A stretch of 52,741 nt of DNA, taken from an uncultured Bradyrhizobium sp. GTDB taxonomy: Bacteria; Pseudomonadota; Alphaproteobacteria; Rhizobiales; Xanthobacteraceae. The notes beneath the pieces were generated by a model. The model searched no databases. It was not told the origin of the DNA and saw only the letters and a list, made by a program, of their open reading frames with translations. The stretch is taken from contig NZ_CAKZJO010000015.1 of the NCBI RefSeq assembly GCF_936943645.1, positions 1 to 52,741 of the forward strand, given 5' to 3'. Positions 8,467 to 17,125 of the stretch are shown here, piece after piece (within the stretch, counting starts at the first letter, position 1; each line of letters starts with the position of its first letter). The position numbers were made by a program, and so were the translations under genes.

Positions 8467-8661
8467 CCTTCCGATTCCGAAGGGCGCCAGAGGCAAAGCA
8501 AGACCCGGGCGCTTGGTCGCGGCGGGAGCTTTCTTGCGTGCCTCGTCCGTTGCCGTTCAGGCTTGACCGTCCCTGCATGCTCCGCCGAAAGTTGCGCGTG
8601 CAAACCGCACCGCGAGGACGTAACCAGATGTCTTTCCGCTGCCTCCCATAGAGCCAAAGGC

Positions 8662-9093
8662 ATGCTGCAACGCACTTTCCTTCGCACGGTGATTTTTCTG
8701 TCGGTGGTCGCAATTCCGAGCCAGCATGCGCTGGCGGGATCGCGCGACGATTTCAAGGGCATGAGCATCGTCGCGCTGATGCAGAAATACGGTCACCCCG
8801 ATCAGATCGTGCCTTTCGGCCGCAAGGACCAGGACCGCGCCTATCACTGGCGAATGAAGACGACGGCCTCCTTCGAGGGAGCCGACCAGGGCGAGCGGCG
8901 CGAGGATTTCTTCTGCGATGTGACCGCCATCGTCGGGCAGAACGGGCGGGTCAAGACCTTCGAAGCGCGCCCTGCGGATGTCGGGGCCGGCGCCCTCGCA
9001 TCCATCGAAGCCTTCGGGCCGCTGTGCCGGAAAGCCTTCGGCTCGCGACCGAGCCGGACTCGCAGCGAAAAACTGGCCAGGATGCGGCTTTGA
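8662..9093 (+). CDS. Exported protein of unknown function, first gene of a five-gene operon
   Basis: The 143-residue product starts with a signal peptide (hydrophobic core about 8-20, probable cleavage after HALA near residue 25), so it is probably periplasmic. The mature part contains MSIVALMQKYGHPDQIVPFG and later FFCDVTAIVGQNGRVKTFEA. This pattern loosely resembles SmpA/BamE-like small envelope domains (a helix, G.PD turn, then strands), but I do not assign it to that family. Two cysteines (FFCDV and PLCRKAF) could form a disulfide. The frame is open upstream to 8404 through repeat DNA; ATG 8662 is chosen because it begins the signal peptide. The next gene follows after 26 bp. Confidence 0.7.
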   Translation: MLQRTFLRTVIFLSVVAIPSQHALAGSRDDFKGMSIVALMQKYGHPDQIVPFGRKDQDRAYHWRMKTTASFEGADQGERREDFFCDVTAIVGQNGRVKTFEARPADVGAGALASIEAFGPLCRKAFGSRPSRTRSEKLARMRL

Positions 9094-9119
9094 GCGGCTT
9101 GGGTTGAACGGGGCGATCC

Positions 9120-10232
9120 ATGGCATCCTTGTACGCAGCGAGCCACCTTCCTCACATCGCCGGGCTGGAACGGCGCCACGGCCCGATCAGCGACGAGGTC
9201 GTCACGGCCCTGCGCACGCTGATCAAGTTGATCCTGCGCAGTGAAAATCCCGCCGAAGCCATCCCCTTTCTCGACCGCTGCATCTCGATCCAGGAGAGCC
9301 TGCATGGGCCGCAATCCATCATGGGCGACCTCGATGACTGGATCGGTCGGGCAGGTCATGTCGACTTCAAGCTGGTCGAGCCGTTTCAGCTGCGGCGGCT
9401 GGCCATCAAGTCGAAGCTCTTCGGCGAAAACAGCCCGGAAGCTGCCGGGGAATGCGAAGCCATCGCCCGCCGATGGGCCTCCCACGGGGACTATTCCCGC
9501 GCCAGGGCTTTTCTGGAGCGCAACATCTCGATCCTCGAGAAGCTCCATGGCGCGGCCAGCATCGAAGTCGCAACCTCCGTCGACGCGCTCGCCGAGATCG
9601 GCGCACGCCTGACGAAATGGGCGGAGGCCGAAGCCAGTCTGCAGCGCAGCCTGCATCTGAAAGAGACGATCTTCGGGAAGAGAAGCGAGCAAGCGGGCCG
9701 GACGCTGCTCACCTCTGCCATCGTCCACGCCAATTCCAGCAAGTTGAAGCGGCATGGGGCCAGGTTCGAGCGTCTGCGCAAGGCCGAGACCGCCTTCGCG
9801 TCCGGCCTCGACATCATCGAGGAACGATTTGGCCCCGACAGCCTCGAGGTACAGAAGGCCCTCGAAGCCATGATCTTGGCCTATCTCGACTGTGGAGAGT
9901 TCTGGAGCGCCGAGCCCTTGCTGAAGCGGCTGCTCGAGATCTGCGAGCGCACTTATGGAGACGACGCTGCGGCCCTGCTCTGGATCCTTGCGGAGCTCGC
10001 CGCGGGCTATGCGTGCGAACGGGTCGACGAGGCCGAGCCGGTCCTGGAACGGGGCTTCGCGGTGTTGCGGACCTTCCTCGATGTCGGCAAGCCGATCTTC
10101 CACCGCAGCATCGTGAACATGGCCGGCAACCGGAACGTGCTCTACGGCGGTCGTCAGAAAGGCGTGCTCGAAACGCTGGTCCAGGCGTCGGAGACGCTGC
10201 GCGGCAATTTGCGAAAGCGATGGGGAGCGTAG
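9120..10232 (+). CDS. Tetratricopeptide-repeat protein of unknown function
   Basis: A 370-residue, almost fully helical protein with no signal peptide or membrane segment, so probably cytoplasmic. It contains several degenerate TPR units of the kinesin-light-chain type, about 42 residues apart, recognisable by phrases such as AIPFLDRCISIQESLHGPQS, ARAFLERNISILEKLHGAAS, AEASLQRSLHLKETIFGKRS and AEPLLKRLLEICERTYGDDA. Such repeats bind other proteins; no enzymatic motif is present. It is second in the operon, 26 bp after the exported protein and 12 bp before the zinc-ribbon gene, so it may scaffold products of the same operon. Confidence 0.75.
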   Translation: MASLYAASHLPHIAGLERRHGPISDEVVTALRTLIKLILRSENPAEAIPFLDRCISIQESLHGPQSIMGDLDDWIGRAGHVDFKLVEPFQLRRLAIKSKLFGENSPEAAGECEAIARRWASHGDYSRARAFLERNISILEKLHGAASIEVATSVDALAEIGARLTKWAEAEASLQRSLHLKETIFGKRSEQAGRTLLTSAIVHANSSKLKRHGARFERLRKAETAFASGLDIIEERFGPDSLEVQKALEAMILAYLDCGEFWSAEPLLKRLLEICERTYGDDAAALLWILAELAAGYACERVDEAEPVLERGFAVLRTFLDVGKPIFHRSIVNMAGNRNVLYGGRQKGVLETLVQASETLRGNLRKRWGA

Positions 10233-10244
10233 GTCGGACCTCGG

Positions 10245-10982
10245 ATGACGGATTACAGCACCCAGAAGCTGCAATGCTATTGCTGCGGCAAGGCCTCCGA
10301 GCACTCCGTGCTCATGAGCTCGAACTCGCGCGGCTCACCCGACCTCGACCAGAGGCCGCCGAAGATGTACCGCTGGACAATCGGAAGCTGGCTGCAGGAG
10401 TGTCCCTATTGCGGCTACGTCGCCCCTAGCATCGACAAGGGCGATGCGAAGGCGCGGAAATTTTTCGAGAGCGACGAATTCCGCGTCGCCTCGCTCGACC
10501 CTTCGCCCGATCCGGTCACGCGCCGCTTCCTGGTGCGTGCTGCGCAGCGCGCTTATCAGGGCGAGCGGAGATTGGCGTTCTTGAGCACGTTGTCGGCGGC
10601 CTGGGTCGCCGACGACGCCAACCAGCCGACTGAGGCGGCCTCCCTTCGCCTCCGGGCCGCGCGTCATCTCGAGGGACCCCGGATTACCTCGATCGATACC
10701 CGCTTGCTCCTCCTCGACGTTCTGCGGCGGGCGTCCAGCTGGGAGGCCGCCGAGGCGCTGGCTGTCGAATTGACGGCCGAAGAGCTGGGATATCCCTTTG
10801 CCGAGATCGTTGCCTTTCATCGCGACAAGATCGCGGTCAGGGACGACGCACGATATACGATCAGCCAGGCGCTCGAGGACAAGCCGCCGCCGCCGCCACC
10901 ACCGCCCACGGCCGAAGACCAGGAACGGATCAACGCCATCGCGCGGCACATCAAGATCATTCCGAACCCGCGGAGGACGTGA
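10245..10982 (+). CDS. Zinc-ribbon protein, DUF2225-like, unknown function
   Basis: This 245-residue soluble protein opens with two CxxC pairs, CYCCGK (about 11-16) and CPYCGY (about 52-57), which would bind one metal ion. The pattern and the aromatic W..GSWLQECPYCGYVAP context recall DUF2225-type proteins. The rest is helical with TPR-like character (AAWVADDANQPTEAASLRLR, SSWEAAEALAVELTAEELGY), then a run of eight prolines near residue 213 and a charged tail. Its stop codon overlaps a possible GTG start of the next gene. No catalytic motif is seen and the family label is tentative. Confidence 0.7.
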   Translation: MTDYSTQKLQCYCCGKASEHSVLMSSNSRGSPDLDQRPPKMYRWTIGSWLQECPYCGYVAPSIDKGDAKARKFFESDEFRVASLDPSPDPVTRRFLVRAAQRAYQGERRLAFLSTLSAAWVADDANQPTEAASLRLRAARHLEGPRITSIDTRLLLLDVLRRASSWEAAEALAVELTAEELGYPFAEIVAFHRDKIAVRDDARYTISQALEDKPPPPPPPPTAEDQERINAIARHIKIIPNPRRT

Positions 10983-10984
10983 CC

Positions 10985-11470
10985 ATGAAGGCCGCCGCCC
11001 TTGCTCTGGCTCTCCTCACTGCTCCTTCGCTCGCGAGCGCCGGAAGCTGGAAGCTCGAATTCGACAATCGCGATCTTCCCTCGCTGAGCTACAGGGATCA
11101 GGGCAAGGTCACCTTCATGCTGGGCTGCGGACGCGCCCTGGGCCTGCATGCAAGATATCCCGGCGAGGCCGGCCACGCCGGAAAGGCGACGATCACGATC
11201 GGGAACGGCCGCAAGTCGATGAAGCTCGTCGGCGAATTCGAGGAGATTTCGGCAGACGACGACGCGACCAATTTCGTCCAATGGGACCTCGGCTATTCAC
11301 GGCAGGACCCGGACCTGTTCGGCAAGCGCTGGGCGCGGGCCGAAGCGCGCCTGCTGGACCTGATGGAGCGGGCATCGCCGCTGACCATCTCGAGCGGGAC
11401 GGCAAGTTACCAGCTTCCCAGGATCGATGCGGCCGGCTGGCGGGCCGCCATCGAGAAGTGCGGCGGCTAG
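10985..11470 (+). CDS. Exported protein of unknown function (161 residues)
   Basis: A signal peptide, MKAAALALALLTAPSLASA, is followed by a mature domain likely to be mostly beta strand. Two cysteines, one in FMLGCGRALGLH and one in the C-terminal EKCGG, could form a disulfide. Start choice: an in-frame GTG at 10979 overlaps the upstream stop, but GGAGG at 10972-10976 is only 2 nt from it and 8 nt from the ATG at 10985, so the ATG is preferred. The ending SGTASYQLPRIDAAGWRAAI is like small periplasmic proteins of unknown role in rhizobia. Translation is probably coupled to the zinc-ribbon gene 2 bp upstream. Confidence 0.7.
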   Translation: MKAAALALALLTAPSLASAGSWKLEFDNRDLPSLSYRDQGKVTFMLGCGRALGLHARYPGEAGHAGKATITIGNGRKSMKLVGEFEEISADDDATNFVQWDLGYSRQDPDLFGKRWARAEARLLDLMERASPLTISSGTASYQLPRIDAAGWRAAIEKCGG

Positions 11471-11515
11471 CATGCGGATTCTGCACCAACAAATCTGAAC
11501 GAGGACAGTCGACCG

Positions 11516-12394
11516 ATGCGGACGTTGATTGCAGTGACTTTCGTCGGCGTTTTGGGCGCAGGCGTGTTTGACTCAGGCCCGACACGTGCCGAGAATCTGA
11601 ACCTGAAGTTCGGCCCGACCTGGTCATGCAAGATGATTTCGGCTGAACTGAACGATCTCTATGAAAGCTGTCGTCGGTGCGAGAAGCGCACTCCTCCGGA
11701 ACACTTCAATCAGCTTTCGCCAACGGAGGGAGAGTGCGTGCCCAAGGGATCGCTAAAAGGCAACAGGTACGAGGACGCTCCGTCAGATATTGCAAGAGAA
11801 CGAGAAATACAGCAACAGATCGATGATCTCGTCAAAGAACGAGAGACCCTGACTCTGAAGCGCATGCAGGAAAAGAAATGGCGCGACTCCGGTGTCAGCG
11901 GCTCCAGCAGCGGCGCCAGCCGAGCACCAGAAAGCCGGCGCAATGAAGACGAGGGCGCCACGCCCAATGGATGGGCTGGAAAGTCAATCACGATAGAGCG
12001 CAAGGCCGACTACAGAAACGAATCAAAAGATGGGGTCGTGACGAAAACCATAGTCCCCCCTCCGCTCAACCTCACCATCGCAAAAGATGGATCAATCATC
12101 CCGTCTCACGGTTCGCTGGTCGGCGATGATCAGCCGATCGTCATCGGGAGGAGCAACCACACGCTACCGTCGGGCGATGCAACCATCACGGCAGAGCTCA
12201 GCTATCCGGACGGAGCTCTCGTGCTGGTCTTGGAGACGCATGAAAAATATACGGTTCAAGACGTCAGCAAGATGGAATTGAAACGGATTTCTCGGGACGA
12301 ATGCACTTTCCGGGACCTGTCAACGATCGTCTACAAGCGCTCGCGAGAAAGAGTAACCATCAACCACACGTCGACACGTTGCGTCATTCGGTAG
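11516..12394 (+). CDS. Exported protein of unknown function with coiled-coil segment
   Basis: A 292-residue product with an N-terminal signal (MRTLIAVTFVGVLGAGVFDS, cleavage probably near TRA-EN). A cysteine-bearing region follows (SCKMISAE, ESCRRCEK, GECVPK), then a charged coiled-coil-like helix (about 90-120) and a Ser-rich linker. The C-terminal domain (about 150-292) is probably beta-rich and ends with two further cysteines. Codons are visibly more A/T-rich than in the neighbours (AAA, GAA, AGA, CAA are common), suggesting a different origin or weak selection. It is last in the five-gene run, 45 bp after the previous stop. No family recognised. Confidence 0.65.
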   Translation: MRTLIAVTFVGVLGAGVFDSGPTRAENLNLKFGPTWSCKMISAELNDLYESCRRCEKRTPPEHFNQLSPTEGECVPKGSLKGNRYEDAPSDIAREREIQQQIDDLVKERETLTLKRMQEKKWRDSGVSGSSSGASRAPESRRNEDEGATPNGWAGKSITIERKADYRNESKDGVVTKTIVPPPLNLTIAKDGSIIPSHGSLVGDDQPIVIGRSNHTLPSGDATITAELSYPDGALVLVLETHEKYTVQDVSKMELKRISRDECTFRDLSTIVYKRSRERVTINHTSTRCVIR

Positions 12395-12510
12395 GGAAGC
12401 GTACGGCGGAGCATTCGTCTCAACGGCGGCGTGCCGTCCCGGCGACGCGCGCGGCGTATCAGTCGGGATTGGAGGTACGCCACGCCTCGCTCAAGCGCGA
12501 GCAGCCGGAG

Positions 12511-13206
12511 CTACGGCGCCAGATAGCGCATCAGCTCCGGATTGCCCTTCACCTCCGCCGCCTCTCCCTGCAGGGCGACGCGGCCGCGGTCGAGCACATA
12601 GGCATAGTCGGCGACACGCAGCGCGAGATCGAGGTGCTGCTCGACGATGATGACGGCGATGCTCTTGGCGAGCTCGATCAGGCGCTCGGTGATCTCCTCG
12701 ATCACGCCGATCCAGACGCCTTCGGTCGGCTCGTCCAGCAGCAACAGTTTTGGATCGCCCAGCATGGCGCGGCCGATCGCGAGCATCTTGCGCTCGCCGC
12801 CGGACAGCGTGCCGGCGGGCTGGTCGAGCCGCTGGCCGAGTTTTGGGAAGATCGTCAGCACCTGGTCGACGGCATCGGCCTTCTTGTTCGTGAGCGAGCC
12901 GACCGCGAGATTGTCGCGTACCGACAGGCGCGCGAACACCGAATGCTCCTGCGGCACGTAGCCGATGCCGGCGCGCACGCGCTCCTGGGTGGCGCGGCGG
13001 CTGATGTCGCGGCCGTCGAAGGCGACCTCGCCTTTCCAGGCCGGCAGCTCGCCGACGATGGTCTTCATCAGCGTGGTCTTGCCGGCGCCGTTGCGTCCGA
13101 GCACTGCAACGCCGCCGCGCCAGGGAATGCCGAGGTTGACGTCGAACAGGACCTGGCTGCGGCCATAGCCGGCGTCGAGATGCTTGATGTCCAAAAATTC
13201 AGGCAC
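12511..13206 (-). CDS. ABC transporter ATP-binding protein, UrtE/LivF type
   Basis: One of two ATPases of an amide-type branched-chain-family importer. The 231-residue protein has Walker A GRNGAGKTT (about 38-46), signature LSGGERKMLAIGRAM, Walker B LLLLDEP followed by TEGVWIGV, and a switch histidine in VIIVEQH. The DEPTEG wording after Walker B is closer to UrtE (urea) than to typical LivF. It is the last gene of the minus-strand operon and overlaps the preceding ATPase gene by 8 bp. Substrate is inferred from the linked amidase and cannot be fixed from this subunit. Confidence 0.9.
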   Translation of the reverse strand: MPEFLDIKHLDAGYGRSQVLFDVNLGIPWRGGVAVLGRNGAGKTTLMKTIVGELPAWKGEVAFDGRDISRRATQERVRAGIGYVPQEHSVFARLSVRDNLAVGSLTNKKADAVDQVLTIFPKLGQRLDQPAGTLSGGERKMLAIGRAMLGDPKLLLLDEPTEGVWIGVIEEITERLIELAKSIAVIIVEQHLDLALRVADYAYVLDRGRVALQGEAAEVKGNPELMRYLAP

Positions 13207-13930
13207 GGCGCAGATAGATCTCCTGGACGGATGTGTTGGCCTGGATCTCCGATACCGTGCCTGACGCGAGCACCTTGCCCTGGTCGAGCACGGTGAGGCG
13301 GTCGCAGATGTCGCGGATGAAATCGAGGTCGTGCTCGACGATGACGAGCGAGCAATGCTGCTTGATCGGCTGCAGCAATTCGCCGGTGACGCGGCGCTCC
13401 TCGAGGCTCATGCCGCCGGTCGGCTCGTCGAGCAGCAGCAGTTTCGGCCTGCCCGCAAGCGCCATCGCGATCTCCAGCCATTGCTGCTGGCCGTGCGACA
13501 GCGCCGCCGCGGCCTCGAAGGCGCGGTTCGCAAGGCGAAACTGGGTCAGCATGGTCATGACCTGGTCGTGCAGCGCGGCCCGCGTGCGCGAGAATACGAG
13601 ATCGACCAGCGATGACTGGGCCTGCAACGCGAGCAGGATGTTGTCGTAGAGCGTCAGCGACGGCAGCACGGACGTGATCTGGAACTTCAGACTCATCCCA
13701 GCCCGCGCGCGCTCGGTCGGCGTGAAAGCGGTGATGTCGGTGTTGACGAACGACACCTTGCCGGTGGTCGGCACCTCGGCGCCGGCGATGCACTTCATCA
13801 ACGTGCTCTTGCCGGAGCCGTTCGGGCCGATCAGGCCGTGGAACTCGTTCTCGCCGACGCTGAGCGCGGCGCCATCGAGCGCGGTAAGCTTGCCGAAAAC
13901 CTTCCTGATGCCGGCGGCTTCAAGGAGCAT
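13199..13930 (-). CDS. ABC transporter ATP-binding protein, UrtD/LivG type
   Basis: The second ATPase of the importer, 243 residues. Walker A is GPNGSGKST (about 36-44), signature LSHGQQQWLEIAMAL, Walker B LLLLDEPTGGMS, and the switch histidine lies in LVIVEHD. The non-canonical LSHGQ signature is the usual form in UrtD and short-chain amide transporters, which supports the substrate class. It overlaps the permease gene by 11 bp upstream and the UrtE-type gene by 8 bp downstream, so the subunits are translationally coupled. Confidence 0.92.
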   Translation of the reverse strand: MLLEAAGIRKVFGKLTALDGAALSVGENEFHGLIGPNGSGKSTLMKCIAGAEVPTTGKVSFVNTDITAFTPTERARAGMSLKFQITSVLPSLTLYDNILLALQAQSSLVDLVFSRTRAALHDQVMTMLTQFRLANRAFEAAAALSHGQQQWLEIAMALAGRPKLLLLDEPTGGMSLEERRVTGELLQPIKQHCSLVIVEHDLDFIRDICDRLTVLDQGKVLASGTVSEIQANTSVQEIYLRRA

Positions 13931-15011
13931 TGCGCTTCTCCTTGGGTCTGGCGCCGAAGCTGCCGACGCGCTCGCGTTCGCCGAGCACGAAGCTGATGAG
14001 CCCCAGCGGCCGGAACAGGATCACGAGCAGCAGCAGCAAGCCCAAAATGATCGGCCAGACGTCACGGTAATTGTCCGAGAGCCAGAAGCTGACGCCTTCG
14101 ACGATGACCGCGCCGATGACGGCGCCGATCAGCGTCCCGGAGCCGCCGAACAGCACGTAGAGCACCACTTGCGTCGAAACGACCACGCCGACCATGTTGG
14201 GCCAGACGAACCCTTCGTGGAAGGCATAGAGGCTGCCGGCGAGCCCTGCGATGGCGCCGCCGACGGTGAAGATGATCGCCTTCAGATGCTGCGCCTTGTA
14301 GCCGAAGAAGGCGATGCGCTGCTCGTTCTCGCGCAGGCCCGCGAGCGCAAGGCCGAATTGCGAGCGCACCAGGAAGCGGCAGAACAGGTAGACGACGACG
14401 AGAATGCCGAGCACGAGGTAATAGAAGGCCGGGCCTTCCGTGAACTCGTAAGACCCGAGCGACATCGGCGCGATCGAGGGGATGCCGTTCTGGCCGCCGA
14501 GGTAATACCAGCCGCGTGCGAGCCGATCGGCCGCGTAGGAGCCGGTGAGCGTGCCGAGCGAGACGAAGATGACGCTCGAGGGATGCCGGCCCAGCAGCAG
14601 GAAGCCGCCGAGCAGCAGTGCGAAGGTAAGGCCGATCAGCGTGCCCGCGGGCAGCACCAGGAAGATGTTGGTGATGTCGAGGTCGCGCGCGAGCAGCGCC
14701 ACGCCATAGCCGGCCGAGCCGAAAAAGAGGGCCTGGCCGAAGCTCATGATGCCGGCATAGCCCCAGACCAGGTCGAACGACAGCGCGAACAGCGCGAGGA
14801 TGATCACGCGCGTCGCGAACACCGTGAGATAGTCCTGCAGCACCAGCGGCGCGAGCAGCGCCGCGACGAGCACGACGCCTTCGACGATCGGCAGGATCTT
14901 TCGTCCCGCGGCGGCTTTCGCCGGCGCTCCACTGCTACCCACGACGGCAACCGCCTCCCCGCCGATCTCGGCAGGGATCGCCTGCTTCACTGCGCCCATC
15001 ACTTTCGGCAT
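13920..15011 (-). CDS. Branched-chain-type ABC transporter permease, LivM/UrtC type
   Basis: A 363-residue inner-membrane permease with about eight to ten hydrophobic segments. It contains the LivM-type motif FDLVWGYAGIMSFGQALFFG and, later, SLYAFHEGFVWPNMVG and the glycine-rich GGSGTLIGAVIGA coupling region. The N-terminal 40 or so residues are polar and Ala-rich, probably a cytoplasmic extension. It lies 6 bp after the binding-protein gene and overlaps the UrtD-type ATPase gene. It would form the heteromeric pore with the LivH-type permease of the same operon. Confidence 0.92.
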   Translation of the reverse strand: MPKVMGAVKQAIPAEIGGEAVAVVGSSGAPAKAAAGRKILPIVEGVVLVAALLAPLVLQDYLTVFATRVIILALFALSFDLVWGYAGIMSFGQALFFGSAGYGVALLARDLDITNIFLVLPAGTLIGLTFALLLGGFLLLGRHPSSVIFVSLGTLTGSYAADRLARGWYYLGGQNGIPSIAPMSLGSYEFTEGPAFYYLVLGILVVVYLFCRFLVRSQFGLALAGLRENEQRIAFFGYKAQHLKAIIFTVGGAIAGLAGSLYAFHEGFVWPNMVGVVVSTQVVLYVLFGGSGTLIGAVIGAVIVEGVSFWLSDNYRDVWPIILGLLLLLVILFRPLGLISFVLGERERVGSFGARPKEKRNAP

Positions 15012-15017
15012 TCGCGC

Positions 15018-16235
15018 TCAGCATTCCTTGGGATCGACGAGGCCGTTGCTGCGTCCGACGATCTCGTAGTTCCCACCCTTGGCGACGGCGGTGTACATCT
15101 TCATCTTGCAATGCCGCTTGCCGGGGACCATCTCGGCGGGACCGCCCGGACCTTCGGCAATCTTGGCGTGGTCGAGCGCGGCGGCAACGGACTCGCGGTC
15201 GATCTTGCCGGCTTCCTTGACCGCGGCTTCCCACAGTTTGAGGCCGCGATAGGTGCCGGTGGCGGCACTGCCGGCCGCGAACAGGAAGTTGCCGGGGAAG
15301 TCCTTCTCGTACGCCGCCTGGATCTTGGCGTCGAACGGGTTCTCCTTGGTCAGGACCTTGAAATAGTCGAGGCAGCTGGCGAGCCCCTCGATCTCGGCGG
15401 CCTGATTGATGTTGAGCGTGTTCTCGTCATAGTAGACGCAGGCGAGCCGGCCGCCGTTCTTGAGGAAGCCGGCTTCATAGAGCTGCTTGAAGAACGGACC
15501 GACGCCCGGCGGGATGACGGTGTTGAAGACCACGTCGACCTTGTTGGAGACGATGCGGTTGACGGTCGCGGAGAAGTCGACCTGGTCGAGCGGGTAGTAT
15601 TCCTCGAACACGACCTCGCCGCCGTTCGCCTCGATCACCTTGCGGGCGTAGACGTTGAGCGTGTGCGGCCAGACGTAATTGGCGCTCGGCAGCGCGAACT
15701 TCTTGCCGCCGTTCTTGATCAGCCAGGGAATGAACTCGTCGCATTGCTGCGCCGGGGTCGGGCCGGTGCAGAACAGATAGGGCGTGCACTCCTTGCCCTC
15801 GTAGAGCTGCGGATAGATGTAGAGCGTCTTGCCGCGCGCCACGATCGGGTCCTTGATCGCATTGCGCATCGACGAGGTGATGCCGCCGAGCACCATGTCG
15901 ACCTTGTCGCGCTGAATGAGTTTGCGCACGTTGCCGACCGCGACGGATTCGTTCGATGCGGTGTCCTCGATGTAGAGCTCGAGCGGACGGCCGAGCAGGC
16001 CGCCGGCGGCGTTGATCTCCTTGATCACCATTTTCGCGACGTTGGCGTCGGCATTGCCGGCATAGGCGATCGGGCCGGTGAGATCGGTGGCAATGCCGAC
16101 CTTGATCGGCGCTTCGGCCGCATTGGCCCAGGGCGCCGGAATCACCCAGCTGCCGACACCGGTCGCGACCGCGCCGGAAGCAAAGGCGAAATTGGAGAGG
16201 AAGCGGCGGCGTGAGAGCTGCGTGCGATCGAACAT
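15018..16235 (-). CDS. Periplasmic substrate-binding protein of amide-type ABC transporter
   Basis: This 405-residue solute receptor has a twin-arginine-type signal (LSRRRFLSNFAFASGAVATG, cleavage near ANA-AE). The mature part is a type I periplasmic fold of the UrtA/FmdD/AmiC group: IKVGIATDLTGPIAYAGN at the start, DTASNESVAVGN, and YLFCTGPTPAQQCDEFIPWL. The open frame extends to 16340 but the ATG at 16235 begins the signal and lies 2 bp after the LivH-type stop. An Arg-Arg signal implies export in a folded state. By family and context it should bind a short amide, urea or similar nitrogen compound. Confidence 0.92.
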   Translation of the reverse strand: MFDRTQLSRRRFLSNFAFASGAVATGVGSWVIPAPWANAAEAPIKVGIATDLTGPIAYAGNADANVAKMVIKEINAAGGLLGRPLELYIEDTASNESVAVGNVRKLIQRDKVDMVLGGITSSMRNAIKDPIVARGKTLYIYPQLYEGKECTPYLFCTGPTPAQQCDEFIPWLIKNGGKKFALPSANYVWPHTLNVYARKVIEANGGEVVFEEYYPLDQVDFSATVNRIVSNKVDVVFNTVIPPGVGPFFKQLYEAGFLKNGGRLACVYYDENTLNINQAAEIEGLASCLDYFKVLTKENPFDAKIQAAYEKDFPGNFLFAAGSAATGTYRGLKLWEAAVKEAGKIDRESVAAALDHAKIAEGPGGPAEMVPGKRHCKMKMYTAVAKGGNYEIVGRSNGLVDPKEC

Positions 16236-16237
16236 GG

Positions 16238-17095
16238 CTAAACCCCTTTTCCAGCGATGAGGCCCTGTGGGCGGAATTTGATGAAGGCAATGGCGAGCAC
16301 GAAGACGAGGACGTCGGCGACGACGGGCGCCATGATCCATGGCAGCGCCGCGCTGAGCGTTCCGATGACACCGGCGCCCGCGACCGGCCCGATGAAAGAG
16401 CCGACCCCGCCGACCATCACCGCGACAAAACCCTGGATCAGGAAGCGCAGGCCCAAATCGGCGTAGAGGCTGAACACCGGCACGATCAGGGCACCGGCGA
16501 GACCGGCGAGCGCGGAGCCGAACGCGAAGGTGGCGCCGTACATCAGGGGCGTGGAAATGCCGGAGGCGCGGGCCAGCGACGGGTTCTCCAGCGTGGCGCG
16601 CATGCGCAGACCGAAGCTGGTGCGCGAGAGCAGGAGATAGCAGAAGCCCATCACCAGCAGCGTGATGACGATGATGGTGAAGCGCCAGGCCGAGATGTGC
16701 ATGGCCCCGATGTCGATCGAGCCGCCGATCGGCTCGGGCACGGTGAGATAGAAACCGCCGATCAGGCCGCGCACGGATTCGCGGATGATGAGGCCGAGCG
16801 CATAGGTGCCGAGCATGGCCACGATCGGCGCGGCGTAGAAGCGGCGGATGATCAGCGCCTCCAGCACGAAGCCGAGCCCGCCGACCACGAAGGGCGCGGC
16901 AACCATTCCGGCCCAGATCGGCAGGCCCTTGGCATAGGCGAGATAGGTGATGTAGGCCCCGAGCAGGACGAACTCGCCCTGCGCGAAGTTGAAGATGCCC
17001 ATCATGCTGGCGATGATCCCGAGCCCCAGCACGATCAGGACGATGATCGCGCCGAAGCTCAGGATCTCGAACGCTGCGACGAACGCGTTAGCCAT
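16238..17095 (-). CDS. Branched-chain-type ABC transporter permease, LivH/UrtB type
   Basis: A 285-residue inner-membrane permease with about eight hydrophobic helices. Typical LivH phrases are MGIFNFAQGEFVLLGAYITY near residue 35 and the C-terminal GGVGSFIGPVAGAGVIG coupling segment. It follows the amidase gene by 30 bp and precedes the binding-protein gene by 2 bp, an order (amidase, permease, receptor, permease, ATPases) that ties hydrolysis to uptake. Confidence 0.92.
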   Translation of the reverse strand: MANAFVAAFEILSFGAIIVLIVLGLGIIASMMGIFNFAQGEFVLLGAYITYLAYAKGLPIWAGMVAAPFVVGGLGFVLEALIIRRFYAAPIVAMLGTYALGLIIRESVRGLIGGFYLTVPEPIGGSIDIGAMHISAWRFTIIVITLLVMGFCYLLLSRTSFGLRMRATLENPSLARASGISTPLMYGATFAFGSALAGLAGALIVPVFSLYADLGLRFLIQGFVAVMVGGVGSFIGPVAGAGVIGTLSAALPWIMAPVVADVLVFVLAIAFIKFRPQGLIAGKGV

Positions 17096-17125
17096 AGATT
17101 TCGTCCGTCTGCATCCGTGCCGCGC

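Noticed and set aside
8075..8713. 212-codon minus-strand frame in the repeat block
   Set aside because: It lies almost wholly within a dispersed intergenic repeat and is the type commonly misannotated as a hypothetical protein.
13674..16214. 846-codon plus-strand frame across the amide transporter genes
   Set aside because: Antisense to three clear ABC-transporter genes; Asp/Glu/Arg/His-rich shadow composition.
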